Assembly: GCA_003427395.1 (NCBI GenBank)
Contig: BFEA01000522.1
Location: forward strand, 623,820 to 663,270
Direction of reading: 5' to 3'
Origin: Chara braunii
Taxonomy: Eukaryota > Streptophyta > Charophyceae > Charales > Characeae
DNA: 39,451 nt
The translations under genes and the position numbers were made by a program. The notes beneath the pieces are model-generated. The model was not told the DNA's origin. It was given only the letters and a program-made list of their open reading frames with translations, and did not search any database. Positions 29,713 to 39,451 of this stretch are shown one piece after another. The first letter of the stretch is position 1, and the number at the start of each line of letters is the position of its first letter.

Positions 29713-30137
29713 AGAAGGAAGTGGTGAGTGTGCAATTTCGAATGGAGTGCCTAGCCAGTCTGCCTAACCCCGCCACATGTTTTGTGGCTTGGTAGACAAC
29801 TGTAGCTGTTGATAAGCATCTCGTGAGTTCAAACTTCAAAATTCAAATCCTAATGGATATAGGAATACCAGGGGCTGTCCTCCAGGACATCTGCTAAAAT
29901 TGGAACAATACAGAGAAGGAAAGCATGTCCCCTGCTCAAGGATGAATCGAGAAATGGTCCAAATCATACTCGCAGTGAATCACGTGCACGCCAAAGTGCA
30001 CGTGCTTGCATGCGCACACATCCCTCAAAATAGGGGTTGGTGAAAAAATTTGGGAAGGGAGGCGTGTGGTGGCCCCTTCCCTCCGAAAAATGGAGGTCCA
30101 TCAGGAAAAAAAAAAAATGCAACGGCCCCCAAAAAGA

Positions 30138-30157
30138 ATGTGTGTGTGTGTGTGTGT

Positions 30158-30194
<37 letters not shown>
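30138..30194. repeat. (GT)n microsatellite
   Basis: About 55 bases of GT with a few GC interruptions. Confidence 0.95.
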
Positions 30195-30356
30195 CTCCTT
30201 GCTTCAAGGTGAACTCAAGTGCGCTTTCAGGTTGTATACAGTCACAACAACGTTCTGTTTTTTTATAACGTATACTTTGGACAATTTCCTTCTTCACTTT
30301 TTTTGCCAGTAATGGAAAGAACGCAGGCATCCTCATCATGACTGCATCGGACCTGA

Positions 30357-30741
30357 GGGCCTAGTTGCACTACTCGCCATCCGTCACATTTTGTGGCGGA
30401 TGCGTGGAGAGTGAAAAATATGAGAATCGTGTCGAACTCAAGGCCTGGTTGCACTTACTCGCCACTAGATTTCTTCCACAGAAAAGTTAAAAAACTTTGT
30501 CTACCTGATGCCGACTCGTGAAGCCCTGCACTCTCCAGAAAGCTGTTTTGTGGAGAGCTCCGAGGACCAACCTCCACAAACCGTCGTGCACAGGCGGGGA
30601 AACCGAATTCACTCTCCACAACTTGTGTCGACAGTGTGGCAAGCCGTCTGACAGATTTTGCATTCGCCAAGTTTGGCGAGTAAGTGCAACCAGGCGCCTA
30701 CTCGCCAAGCTTGGCATATGGCGAGTAGTGCAACTAGGCCC
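30357..30741. mobile_element. MITE with 24-bp perfect terminal inverted repeats and TGA target duplication
   Basis: Left terminus GGGCCTAGTTGCACTACTCG+CCAT (30357-30380) is the exact reverse complement of 30718-30741. TGA flanks it at 30354-30356 and 30742-30744. Length is 385 bases with no coding capacity. A 3-bp duplication and GGGCC/GGCC-type ends suit Tourist-like elements of the PIF/Harbinger group, though those usually duplicate TTA/TAA, so the superfamily is tentative. A second element of the same kind lies inside it (30443-30695). Confidence 0.9.
30443..30695. mobile_element. Inner MITE nested in the outer one
   Basis: GCCTGGTTGCACTTACTCGC+CA (30443-30464) is the exact reverse complement of 30674-30695. 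The termini closely resemble the outer element's (GCCTAGTTGCACTACTCGCC), so both belong to one family. The outermost bases beyond these arms differ between sides, and I could not define a target duplication. Confidence 0.75.
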
Positions 30742-30854
30742 TGAAACTCCGTTGTCTACACTTGAGGGCATACTGACACTAAGACCTTGTCCAACGAGCT
30801 CCAGATGTGATTGCAGCCAGATACATGTAGGGCTGCCCATAATTGCCCTCAAAT

Positions 30855-30960
30855 ACATCCGGAAGAGAAGTCATACTGTGAGTAGGCGCCAAGAGAGGGA
30901 GAGAAAGACATCCGGAAGAGAAATCGTAGAGTGAGAAGGCTCCAAGACAGGGAGAGACAG
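30855..30960. repeat. Two imperfect tandem units of about 53 bp
   Basis: Both start acatccggaagagaa and end ggagaga.ag. No coding sense. Confidence 0.75.
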
Positions 30961-31615
30961 ACCTAACGGGTACTTTACGAGCTAGCCCCTCTCTGTCTCC
31001 GTATACAAGCTACAGGGCCTTGGCACTTAACTCACCGAATGCACAAAAGAAAAAACCTAGTGATGTATCTTTCCATCGTTTAGCAAAAAATTCACTCTCA
31101 TTTTGCATATTTGGAGAGCTGTGCTGTTGACAGGTAGCTTTATGTCTGTTCGTTTTTTTTTTTCCCTTTCGTATCTCCATGAAGCTTCTCTGTAAAGCAC
31201 CCATTTCCTGACACACTCATCATGACTGTATACAAGAATACCACCTCAAACGGATCTAGAACACAAGATGCAGAATATCCATTGCACCTGCCCAAACAGT
31301 TACTTCCACTCCTGTCCCTCCAAGTTTACCTTTTTTTCTGGACAGTGTCTCTGCAAGACTTAGACCAGAAAATGGCAATCCCAACGTTAGTTACCATGAA
31401 CACATTGACTACAGGAAAAAATCAGGAGAAAGTGCACACAAGGATACAGCTTGCTGTGAACATCCAGAAACTCTGAAAAATACAGAGAGCTCAGAGAAAA
31501 TCACATATCAGAGCACAGCCAGACTCAGGCCTGCAACGTTGATTTCAGAATGCACAAATTCTATGAGAGTGAAAAACCAGTGCCAAATTGCCAATGAGTT
31601 TAATCATGTGCCCAC

Positions 31616-31682
31616 CTGTGATTTGACAACTGCTTGGTACAGAACGATCTGGAGAGGATGTAATCGGCAAAACACAACAAAC
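31616..31682 (-). CDS. Rad54-type SNF2 translocase, exon a (first recognised exon)
   Basis: This 67-base minus-strand exon lies between a ttatttcag acceptor and a CACAG/GTGGGC donor. After one base completing an upstream codon it encodes FVVFCRLHPLQIVLYQAVVK and SQ. In Rad54-family proteins a (V)VFCR/VCCRL...LQ..LY segment sits between the two helicase lobes at this place. It ends in phase 0, as exon b requires. Upstream exons with motifs I-III and the RRT segment were not found between here and the right edge. They may lie in the 7.8 kb that remains, unrecognised, or outside the window. Confidence 0.9.
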
Positions 31683-31733
31683 CTGAAATAACCAAACAAC
31701 AAACGGCATTAGATGCTGGACTGGGTGGCATTC

Positions 31734-32107
31734 TGTAACTTGGTCATGGGACAACTTCAGTAACGGACAATCAAGTCAGTTACAATCAAAGTTATCAAAC
31801 ACGTTATGCTGGCTATTGCTTGTCGCAGAGTGTGTATTGCACGTTCAGAATGGAGAAACTTCCATCCAACACTCTTCGCATTTGGCAGCAATTCGAAGTG
31901 GGCATGAACATCAGGAGGGATGTAACTTGGCCATGGGGTGACTTCAGTAACGAACAACCAAGTCAGTTGCAATCAAAGTTATCAAACACGTTATGCTGGC
32001 TATTGCTTGTCGCAGAGTGTGTATTGCATGTTCAGAACGGAGAAACTTCCATCCAACACCCTTTAGGTTTGGTGGCAATTCGGAGTGGGCATGAACACCA
32101 GGAGGGA
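31734..32107. repeat. 187-bp tandem duplication next to SNF2 exon a
   Basis: Units 31734-31920 and 31921-32107 share long identical stretches, such as caatcaaagttatcaaacac and tgctggctattgcttgtcgc. It lies about 50 bases on the acceptor side of exon a, in the preceding intron. Confidence 0.9.
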
Positions 32108-34200
32108 TGGATTCAAATCCGCCGGCCGCCTCAGTTTTCAATGTTCTGTTTTTGCAAGGAGCCATCCAATGAGAACACAAAAATTCCGTGATGCTAAAGC
32201 TCACTGTAGACCAATCATGCATACGCTGAGGTTAAAGCAGAATAACAAAAGAAGAAAAGGAAAACAAAGAAGCACACTGTTTTCAGCCCAGTAGCCGAGA
32301 CAGGCCCATGGTACCTCAGGGCACAATTGCCCGCCATAGCCACGTTGGAATTTGGAGGGCAAGCTGGAGCAAGTGGGGAGACACATGGCACGTCAGGAAG
32401 CCACAAGACCAGAACCCATGTACTGAAAGGGCATGCGCCACATCAGCACTGATAGGAATAGGAGAACGGCGAACACTAACGAGCTACAACAGGAGCGTTG
32501 ACTTGGGCGACAGAGATAGGGGCATCCACCGAAGCAGCAAAAGTAGGACGTCAGCAGAGAGCACATTGATCCCGCTACCTTATGAGAATTTTGCCTGGCT
32601 TTTGCCTGGTGATGGCCATTGATGTATCTAGAAGGAACTTCACCTGGGCGTCCTTGGGGAAGACGGGACAGCGGCAGGCACCCAGCAGGGGTGAAGGAGT
32701 CGACATCCCGGGTGAGTCCCTCAGAAAGCAGGGTGAACAACTGGAAGAAACGGGGAGCGAGCAGGGCAACCGAGGCGAAAGCAGGAAACGACTGGAAAGA
32801 GTGGGGTGGGAGAGTGAGGGCGAGAACTGAGGTCAAGGCATGTGGCAGTGCGGGACGAAGCAAGATCACTGTAACGGGGACATATCAGAAACCGCAGAGG
32901 TGACTACTTGAGCGAGCCCCTTGAAGGAAGAAGGGCTTAGGGGATGAGTATTCTGGCCATATCATGTGATCGGGACAGTAATTTGGTGCAAAGACACCAC
33001 GGGAGGATCACAGGAAGGGTAACAGCACGACAAGCGAGGTGTAGTGGTGCTGCAACCTCTCCCAGGCCTCTCCCATGTAACCCCAGCCCCCCATCCCCCC
33101 CCCTCACCCAGCCAGTCTAACTCATAACACCCTGTCTAGGAATGCAGAAAACACAACAAATCCAGTGCTTCACATAATCACACATAACACCCAAAAATGT
33201 AAAAAATTAAAACAGACCTTCACATACAATAAGAGCACATCTCTACACGCGCAAGTGGGAGGCGTCCTCATCAGACCACGGAGGAAACCCGTGCAAAAGC
33301 CATGGCCGGGCTACTGCACAGACAGAGGATTCACCAACGTGCCCATTCACGCATGCAATTATAGAGTAGACTCGAAGGAGGCAAATCCATACAAAACCGG
33401 AGAGAAGATATGCATAGTGGAAGCTCAAACTACACCAGAATTGAAAAACGAATTTCAATTCTGGAATCCCTTGTCCTCCTCCAATCAATGCAGAGCACTT
33501 GTTTCAAGAATCTCAACCACGTTAACAACGTCCACAGACAGATTATTTACAAAGTTTCATTGAAGTATCAGGGATTCTTCTTCTTCCTCCCTCCTTTTCA
33601 AGCCCTAGCTATGGTGCCCCAGCGCCCAACCCACGAGCCAGCAATACGCCAGAACACCCAAGGACACTCCAGCGCCCAGTCAGCAACCACTTGCAACCCG
33701 GCCTGCCGCAGGTAACGCTCAGCCAGCAGGGAGCTCCAGCTTCCACTTCAATAAAGATGAAGACCTCTGCCACTTCGAAGAAGGTAAGTCAAAGCTGCTT
33801 CGATGGCAGCTATCAAACCCCAACAACACACGGTGGAGGAACCTCTCTTACAGTGCATGGGGCCTAATGCCCTGCGCTGCCACCTAGGATACTGGAAGGC
33901 CCCAGCTATGGCCACCAGCCAACCACCATGAAGAGCTGTGCTGCTTGGGGATTAACGCAGCTGCTGAAGAGTGTTCCCCGTTTTCCACTTCCCCATGAAG
34001 AGAAAAAAAAAATGACGAGCCAAAAAAATAGTCCAGCTCCCTCGTGTGTAGAACTTTTGTTCTTTTTATGGGCTGCCTCTACAGCCTGGGACTGCTAGAC
34101 CTACGACTCAACTCACCAGCAGCTAGTCTACAGTATTTCCGTACCTAGACTGAAAAATGACTGAAAGGGCAGACAGCACCAAAAAGAAGAACCAAAATAA
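32108..34200. other. Stretch without a recognised gene
   Basis: It has several open frames below 160 residues on both strands, none with a motif I know. A CTTCTTC-rich patch lies near 33570. I looked for upstream exons of the SNF2 gene here on the minus strand and found none. Confidence 0.4.
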
Positions 34201-34217
34201 CGGTTGTGCTCAGGCTC

Positions 34218-34370
34218 ACTAAGGGACAGGGCCTGAGATCAAGTCCTGACAGAATCAAACAAACAAAAGCCGGAAAGCAAAGAGCCAGGGATCAAATCCT
34301 GACTAAGCCAAAAATGCAAAACAAAACAAACAAACAGCAGGGCCAGGGATCGGTTCCTGGCTCAAACAGA
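34218..34370 (+). repeat. Three degenerate units with T-arm-like hairpins
   Basis: The words gcctgagatcaagtcctgac, gccagggatcaaatcctgac and gccagggatcggttcctggc recur about 60 bases apart, each followed by an A/C-rich spacer with caaacaaaca. The last two form short stems (cagg/cctg, gccagg/cctggc) around eight-base loops. Confidence 0.6.
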
Positions 34371-34859
34371 ATCAAAACAGACACACCAAACTGGGGCGTT
34401 AGTTTACAGCCCGCTACATCTGCAAGTTCATTGCACATCTGCGCAAGCGATTTACTTTTATTTTGATGTAATGACCCGCCATTGAAACGGTATTCACCAG
34501 TTCGCGGAAGCGAATGCAGATCCCAGGGCTCGATCCCTAGATCCCCGTCTTACCTGTGTACAGTATCAGTGTCAACCCGTAGACTTGAACCTGCGACCTG
34601 TAGGAACGCCAGTGGTAGGCAATTTGTCGTAGGTCACAGGGTAGAAGGGAATCGAACTGTAGACCTATAGATTAGGAGTCTAGACAGTTCCGAAGTGGTA
34701 GCTGTAGGCTGCTTGAGGAGTCAAGGTCGTAGCTGCTACTTACCTGAAAGGGCAAAGTCGTAGCTGCTACAGTACCGAAGGGCCAACGTAGAGGTTTCTA
34801 GAACTGGCCTTTCGGAGTTGGCCTGTGTTCAGCAGAGGCAAGTGGTCAAGTGGTGGTAG

Positions 34860-35300
34860 TCCACCTAGCCCAGTCAGCAGTCCCAGGTAGCCCAGTCCGG
34901 TTCAGTCAAGCAAGTACCGTCTGCGACTTTACACATCATGGGCCAAGCGGTAGAGGGCAGACCAACGCAGCGCAGAAGTATAAATCAAGAGGCTGCGTCC
35001 AGCCATTCATTCATTCAGGCGGAAGCCATGCGGTAGCGCTGCCACAGCGTCTAGTGCAAGGAGGTCTGCTGGANGCCCGAAGACGAAGGGGGNAAGAGTG
35101 AAGCACTGTAGTCATAGCGATAGGTAGCGGCAGCCATAGCTGCCATAGCTCAGTGTAGAGTGCAGAGTGTGTGTACTGTGTGTGTGTGTTGGGTATGAAC
35201 ACTGAGTGTGTGTGTGGGACATCCAGGGTGATCTCGAGTGTGAACAGTGAGTTGTATGGGCGCACAGTCGCCATAGCCAGTGGGAAGAGAACTCATATCT
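34860..35300 (+). promoter_or_regulatory. LTR-like promoter segment
   Basis: GGCC/CAGTCC-rich text leads to gaagtataaatcaagagg near 34974-34991, a good TATA box, then an untranslated-like stretch with ccatagctgccatagctcag. Layout matches the LTR promoters elsewhere in the window. Termini not found. Ns at 35074 and 35092. Confidence 0.35.
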
Positions 35301-35587
35301 GGTTACGATATCTTTGAGTACTGTGTGGGCGCATGTCGCCAGTTTGCTGTTTCGCTGTTTGCATGCATGACAAGTGTGAAGAAGTCGAGTCTGATTGCAC
35401 CATAACTGGTTTAAGGGTTTTAGCCAGCCAGTTCAAGGTAGCATAGGCTAGGCCTACTTTTAAGCAATGTAAATAGGGTTAAGGCAGGTTGGTAGACAAT
35501 AGGCAGTCTTTTTTGGGGAGGCTGAGGGGTGGGAGTGGTCGTTGCTGCTAAGGGCCTTTCTTGGTTTCTCGTTTGTAACTGACAGGT

Positions 35588-35806
35588 TCCTTCAGTCGGC
35601 CTGAGAGGAAAGGGTTAGCAGGGCAAGCTGACAGTCAATCCTCCATATACATGGAGTAATCAATGCTGGTCAGGGGTCCTTCGGCTGTACGGAAGGAAGC
35701 GTGTGTGAAGTGCTCATGCTGTATTATTGTTTTGACTTGCCGGTGGAATAGGAACCGGACTGACGCTCCCAAGAATGGAACGGAGCCAGGGCCATAAGGA
35801 CGTGTG
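35588..35806 (+). mobile_element. Poly(A)-tailed dispersed repeat, copy 9
   Basis: A full-length copy runs from cggcctgagaggaaaggg through aagctgacagtcaatcctcc, caatgctggtcaggggtcct, gacttgccggtggaatagga and accggactgacgctcccaag to gccataaggac. It has no A tail left. Confidence 0.85.
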
Positions 35807-35819
35807 TGAGGATTGAGCC

Positions 35820-36650
35820 CTCAAGAAGGGGCCTTGCCATGATGTACATGTTCTGGCCTAAGGCCCCAACAAGCCTAGTGCCCGCCCTAAGTGAAGGCGG
35901 GCCAGCAAATCAACAAGAGCCCTCTGTGCAAACATTTCCCGAAGTGGGGTCCATACAGTTGCAGCACGCCAGTTGGTTGGAGTGCACCGAGTCTCGAATC
36001 TCTGCAAATGTGGAGACCCCAGGGCCTCTGAGTTAGTTAGGCCCTGGGCACTTGAACGTGAGGCCAACAATGCGTGCTGGGTATAGAGGCCGAAAATGCC
36101 AAAGGGAAATCGGCCCACTATCTGAATCTGGTCGCAGGCCTTGATGAAAGAGGCGCAACTGCATTGCCCCGGGCCTCAACTGTATCGGGCTGGGTTCAGC
36201 CACTGGGGCCCAGTCGCAGGCTGAAGGGAGGCCGCCCACACGCAGCACTGGCATATAGGCAAGCAGGGCGAGTGGGCAGGGATCTTGGCCATTGCGGGCA
36301 ATGCCGGCACGCTGCGCTAATGCGAGCTGCTGCGCTGCGCTAAGACAGGGTGCAAGGCAGGCAGGCGCTAGGCGGTAGGGCGCTGCCTGTGCACTGTGNG
36401 CTGGCGGCCATAGCCGGNCTGCATAGGGCGCANGGGAGGTGAGGGCGAAGGTGGTTCTTCGGAGGTGAAGGGCGCTGTGTGGGTAACAAGGGAGAGTGTG
36501 GGTGAAGAGGACACGTACCTGGTGGAGGTGGAGGTCGGCATTGGTGTTGACATCATCACTCGCTGGTAGTCAAGTTGTCTGGTTGCTTTCATTGCTGTAG
36601 TTGTAGGCTAGGCTGTAGAGTAGATAGGGCGCTTGGCGCCATTCACAAGA
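35820..36650 (+). other. GC-rich LTR-like stretch
   Basis: Repeated ggccc words, an atatagg near 36250 and a GCGCTGCG-rich patch near 36310-36430 recall the LTR 5' halves. Three Ns lie at 36399-36433. No termini or coding frame supported. Confidence 0.3.
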
Positions 36651-36705
36651 GAGAGCTACATTGGGTTATGGTGTTGGTGTTGCCCTGTTGGGCTTGGACA
36701 TTGAC

Positions 36706-38501
36706 TCACGATTCTTCTGTATCATTCTCAAATGGATGGTTACTCGGTTGTCCGTATTCCCCGCAGTTGATACAAGCGCCACGCACTCGGCGGTCACGCC
36801 ACACGTCTTGATCAAGACCTGCCTTCACCCAATCAGCCTGCTTGGTCGGATTGGAGGCGGCCTTTCCTTGACTCCTTGGTTGGCCCTTCCCTCGGCCACC
36901 TGCCTTAGCCTTTACAACTGCGGCGAGGGTGCTACCCTTAGCGGTCTCCTCGCCGTCGTACTCTGAGTAGTCCATCAGGTCAGTGAGCTCATTGATTTCC
37001 GTTTGAGTCCCATCGGACTCAACCATCATCAACTTCGCCCCCTTCTTCTTCCACTCCTGAGGACTCTTCTTCTTCTTCGTATCAATCTGGGAGGGCTGAG
37101 CATTGCCTAGAGTGGCCTCCAAATCTAAGGCTTTCCTAGACAATGTCTCAAACGAATGGTACTCGACGCATGCCTCACTGGCTAGCAAGTTCCTGATGTT
37201 CTCTGGAAGACATCTAACAAACGTTGTTAATAGGAACTGGTCACTGTAGTTGATGCCTGGAACGAGGATCAGGCTCTCAACGGTAGTCATAAGCTCTCTA
37301 ACCGACTTAAACTTTCGTTGGTCTAACTTGTTAATCGCATCAGTGGCTCTTTGTGCCTCCTGTGGATTATGCCATCGAGCTTCTACCATCTCCTTGAACT
37401 GTTCTAACGTTAAAAACTTAGCCCAGTCCGCCATGCGTCGCCCGTAGCCGGCCTTTACAACTACACCATCTAGCCATTTGGTTGCCTTACCCTCGAGGTA
37501 AGATGCAGCGGTAACCACTTCGTCCTCCAGCAAGGTCCTCTTGGCCTTCACCCAAACCGGGCTGTCCTCAACCAAGTGTTGAGCTCTTCGTCCTTTCTCT
37601 CACCTGAGAAGGCAAGAGGCGGTTTCATTGGGGTCTTAGGATACCATTGACCCTGCAACTGTCCCTGTTGAGGAACAGGTTGTTGCGGTGATGTAGCTCC
37701 CACTCCTGCACCCGAAGAAGAAGATGCAACAGTCTGTGCAACTGCTGCAGACGTACCACTTGGCTGTGTACCAGCTTGAACTGGAAAGGGGCCTGACATC
37801 GCCGATAACGGCAACGACGATTGTGCTGGTGGCCTGAATCCTGGCCTTGTCAATACATCCTGGATCTGGTCTAGAGTGCTCTGCATGAAGTCTAATCTGC
37901 TGTCCACGTGCGCATGCAGCGACAACATATTCTTCTTCAGTACTTTCATTTGGTCAGTCAATGCTGACTCGTCCAAGCCCTCTAACTCAGCCTTGTCAGC
38001 CTCTAAAGTATCAAGCCTGGCTGCTCTATTTTTCATCTCTCTTTCTCTATCGGTTGCCTCCTTCAGGTCCTCGTCTAACTTCTGGCGGAGCCTCTCGACC
38101 TGTTGGATCTCTCTGAGCTCCCTCTCACGTGGGGTCAACGGGCTGAACTGCGAGCCCGCCATTTGACAAGTAGACTGTCGAGAACCCATGGAACTAGAAG
38201 TGCCCGTGGAACTTGTTGGCATTTCCAACATGGTCCCATTGGTCGCAGATGAAGACGCAACCAAGGATGCTGCTGCTGCAGAAGACATGTCTAATGCCCA
38301 GGCTGCTGCGGCAGCCTGTTCCCTAGCTGCAGCGTTTACTGTGGCCCTAGTTGTTGCTAGTGCACGGGCTCTACGTTCGGCTATAAGCCGTCTTTCGTCT
38401 CCCGGTTGTAGGGCCTGGAACACGTGTGGGACCCTAAGTGCTTCCGCACGTGTTAGTCTCCTATTGTCTGCTCTATCATCAACAGGATCTGTTCCGCTCA
38501 T
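36706..38501 (-). pseudogene. Ty3-type retrotransposon gag, no pol
   Basis: The frame 38501-37548 begins MSGTDPVDDRADNRRLTRAE, then has alanine-rich and serine-rich parts, a coiled-coil (REIQQVERLRQKLDEDLKEA) and a proline/glutamine-rich spacer. It ends in MKPPLAFSGERKDEELNTWL, the start of a retrotransposon gag domain. A one-base loss near 37560 moves the sense into the frame 37575-36706. That frame continues the gag domain (VTAASYLEGKATKWLDG, FKEMVEARWHNPQEAQRA, FVRCLPENIRNLL) and ends with a zinc-knuckle relic CINCGEYGQPSNH. There the expected His after GEYG is Gln and the last Cys is absent. No protease, RT or integrase follows, so the element is truncated at its 3' side. The capsid-like role is family knowledge. 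Confidence 0.85.
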
Positions 38502-39451
38502 AAGTTAGGCAAACAATATCTGCACAAGAATCCCCTAGTGGAATTCTACCACAGCATGTGTCTGACCGGCACCTAATTTTCTAAAAATAGTAGTGTCCGG
38601 CGAGTCCCCTACTGACCGATCAAGTGGCATGTCTACAACATTCACTACAGATTGTCTACATAGTCTAGATGTACTCTGATTGGTTCACTTACAGCAGTAT
38701 TAGACAGAACTGGCTATGGTAGCATACAACAGTCTTAATCTAATCTGTCTATGAGGTGTTAACAGTCTGTCCACCAACTAATCAAGAATACAAAGAGACC
38801 ATATAGCACATGTATGATGAGTGGGTATGGTTGCGTATACAGCTGAGCACCAATTAGAACCTACCCTTCCCCTCAATCCAACATACCGAACAACATCATT
38901 GAGCAGGCAGTGTCTTCGTGTGTGTTTCGGCCCACCCCTATGCCCAAGTCGTAGCCGAGCAAGCCAGCCAGTCCACTCTTATTTACCCTCGTACAGAAAC
39001 GAGCCTTACACCCGGTTGATCTGGCTGATCAGGAGGAATTTATAGAGCGCCCCCATGTCTTCAGGAATTCTTTAACGTCGCAGTCAGGACGATGATCACA
39101 GCCAGAATCAATCCGAGTCCCCAACCAGAAATGTTTATAGACGGTCTGGTAAGCGTCTCATAAAAGGCTGGCACACCCGTCAGGACTTCTATTTAGCACA
39201 ACAAGTGCCATAATGGACAGCAGCCATCGCATGCGTGACCTACTCACATTGGGTTGGCATGGTGACCGTGACCCAGTGCTTCGACCAGGGCCCTTCAGAG
39301 GCACCGCCCTTTCTCCTTCCAGATGCTTCCGGGAAGATTGTCGTCTCTCAAGGTAACGCGCTCACGACACCTCACCAAAAGAGAGGACTCTCAAGTTGGA
39401 CTCACTTCCTCACGGTAAGAAGAGATTGAGAGAGTAGATAAGGTAAGGGAA
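38502..39451. other. Leader side of the gag element and right edge, nothing recognised
   Basis: On the minus strand this would hold the leader and 5' LTR of the gag element. I could not identify a primer-binding site, LTR ends or a TATA box with confidence. Confidence 0.4.

Noticed and set aside
29457-29839. Minus-strand frames with CLFVCLFVCLF repeats
   Set aside because: Translation of the (AAAC)n tail of a dispersed repeat.
31757-32222. Repeated minus-strand frames with LPPNLKG and GWKFLRSE that resemble words of SNF2 proteins
   Set aside because: They are the two units of a tandem duplication. The words are in the wrong order, and no splice sites or phase fit the gene.
32393-32869. A 158-residue minus-strand open frame
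   Set aside because: No recognisable motif, no splice or start context that supports it, and overlapping plus-strand frames of similar quality.

Overview
The window looks like nuclear DNA of a streptophyte, either a charophyte alga such as Chara or a plant. Three things point there: plant-type telomere motifs (TTTAGGG / CCCTAAA), a fragment of a plant-type mitochondrial tRNA-Pro, and one host gene with very short exons and very long, transposon-filled introns. The species is an inference. There are no bacterial-style operons, and most long open frames are decayed mobile elements or low-complexity sequence. There is one 880-base gap (13024-13903) and a scatter of single Ns.

Host gene: five minus-strand exons can be joined by conserved motifs, consensus splice sites and matching codon phases: 31682-31616, 29075-28966, 26837-26690, 8046-7877 and 1316-1271. 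They encode about 180 continuous residues of the second helicase lobe of a Rad54/RAD54B-type SNF2 DNA translocase. The gene enters from beyond the right edge or from an exon I could not find, and it leaves past the left edge. One intron is 18.6 kb and holds most of the mobile DNA.

Layout: 1-3.3 kb has two copies of an LTR family, one a solo LTR with a 5-bp target duplication, and one host exon. 3.8-7.7 kb has a mitochondrial tRNA-Pro fragment, degraded LINE pieces and copies of a short poly(A)-tailed repeat. 8.4-12.9 kb has a LINE fragment followed by a decayed Penelope-like retroelement on the plus strand. Its GIY-YIG endonuclease lies N-terminal to the reverse transcriptase, and a zinc-knuckle, coiled, SAP-like reading frame lies upstream. 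13.0-16.3 kb has the gap, a repeat copy, telomere-like motifs and a promoter-like LTR segment. 16.3-23.3 kb is a near-complete but broken LINE on the minus strand (ORF1, APE endonuclease, RT, zinc finger), split by a 1,000-bp solo LTR with a CTGCC target duplication. 23.4-29 kb has palindromic repeats, a LINE 3' fragment, tandem duplications, two host exons and an LTR-like segment. 29-32 kb has a nested pair of inverted-repeat MITEs, a 187-bp tandem duplication and a host exon. 34-36.6 kb has LTR-like promoter regions. 36.7-38.5 kb is a Ty3-type gag on the minus strand without pol.

The mobile elements do not form a working system together. They are layers of insertion inside a host DNA-repair gene. 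The most unusual item is the permuted Penelope-like element with its gag-like companion frame.
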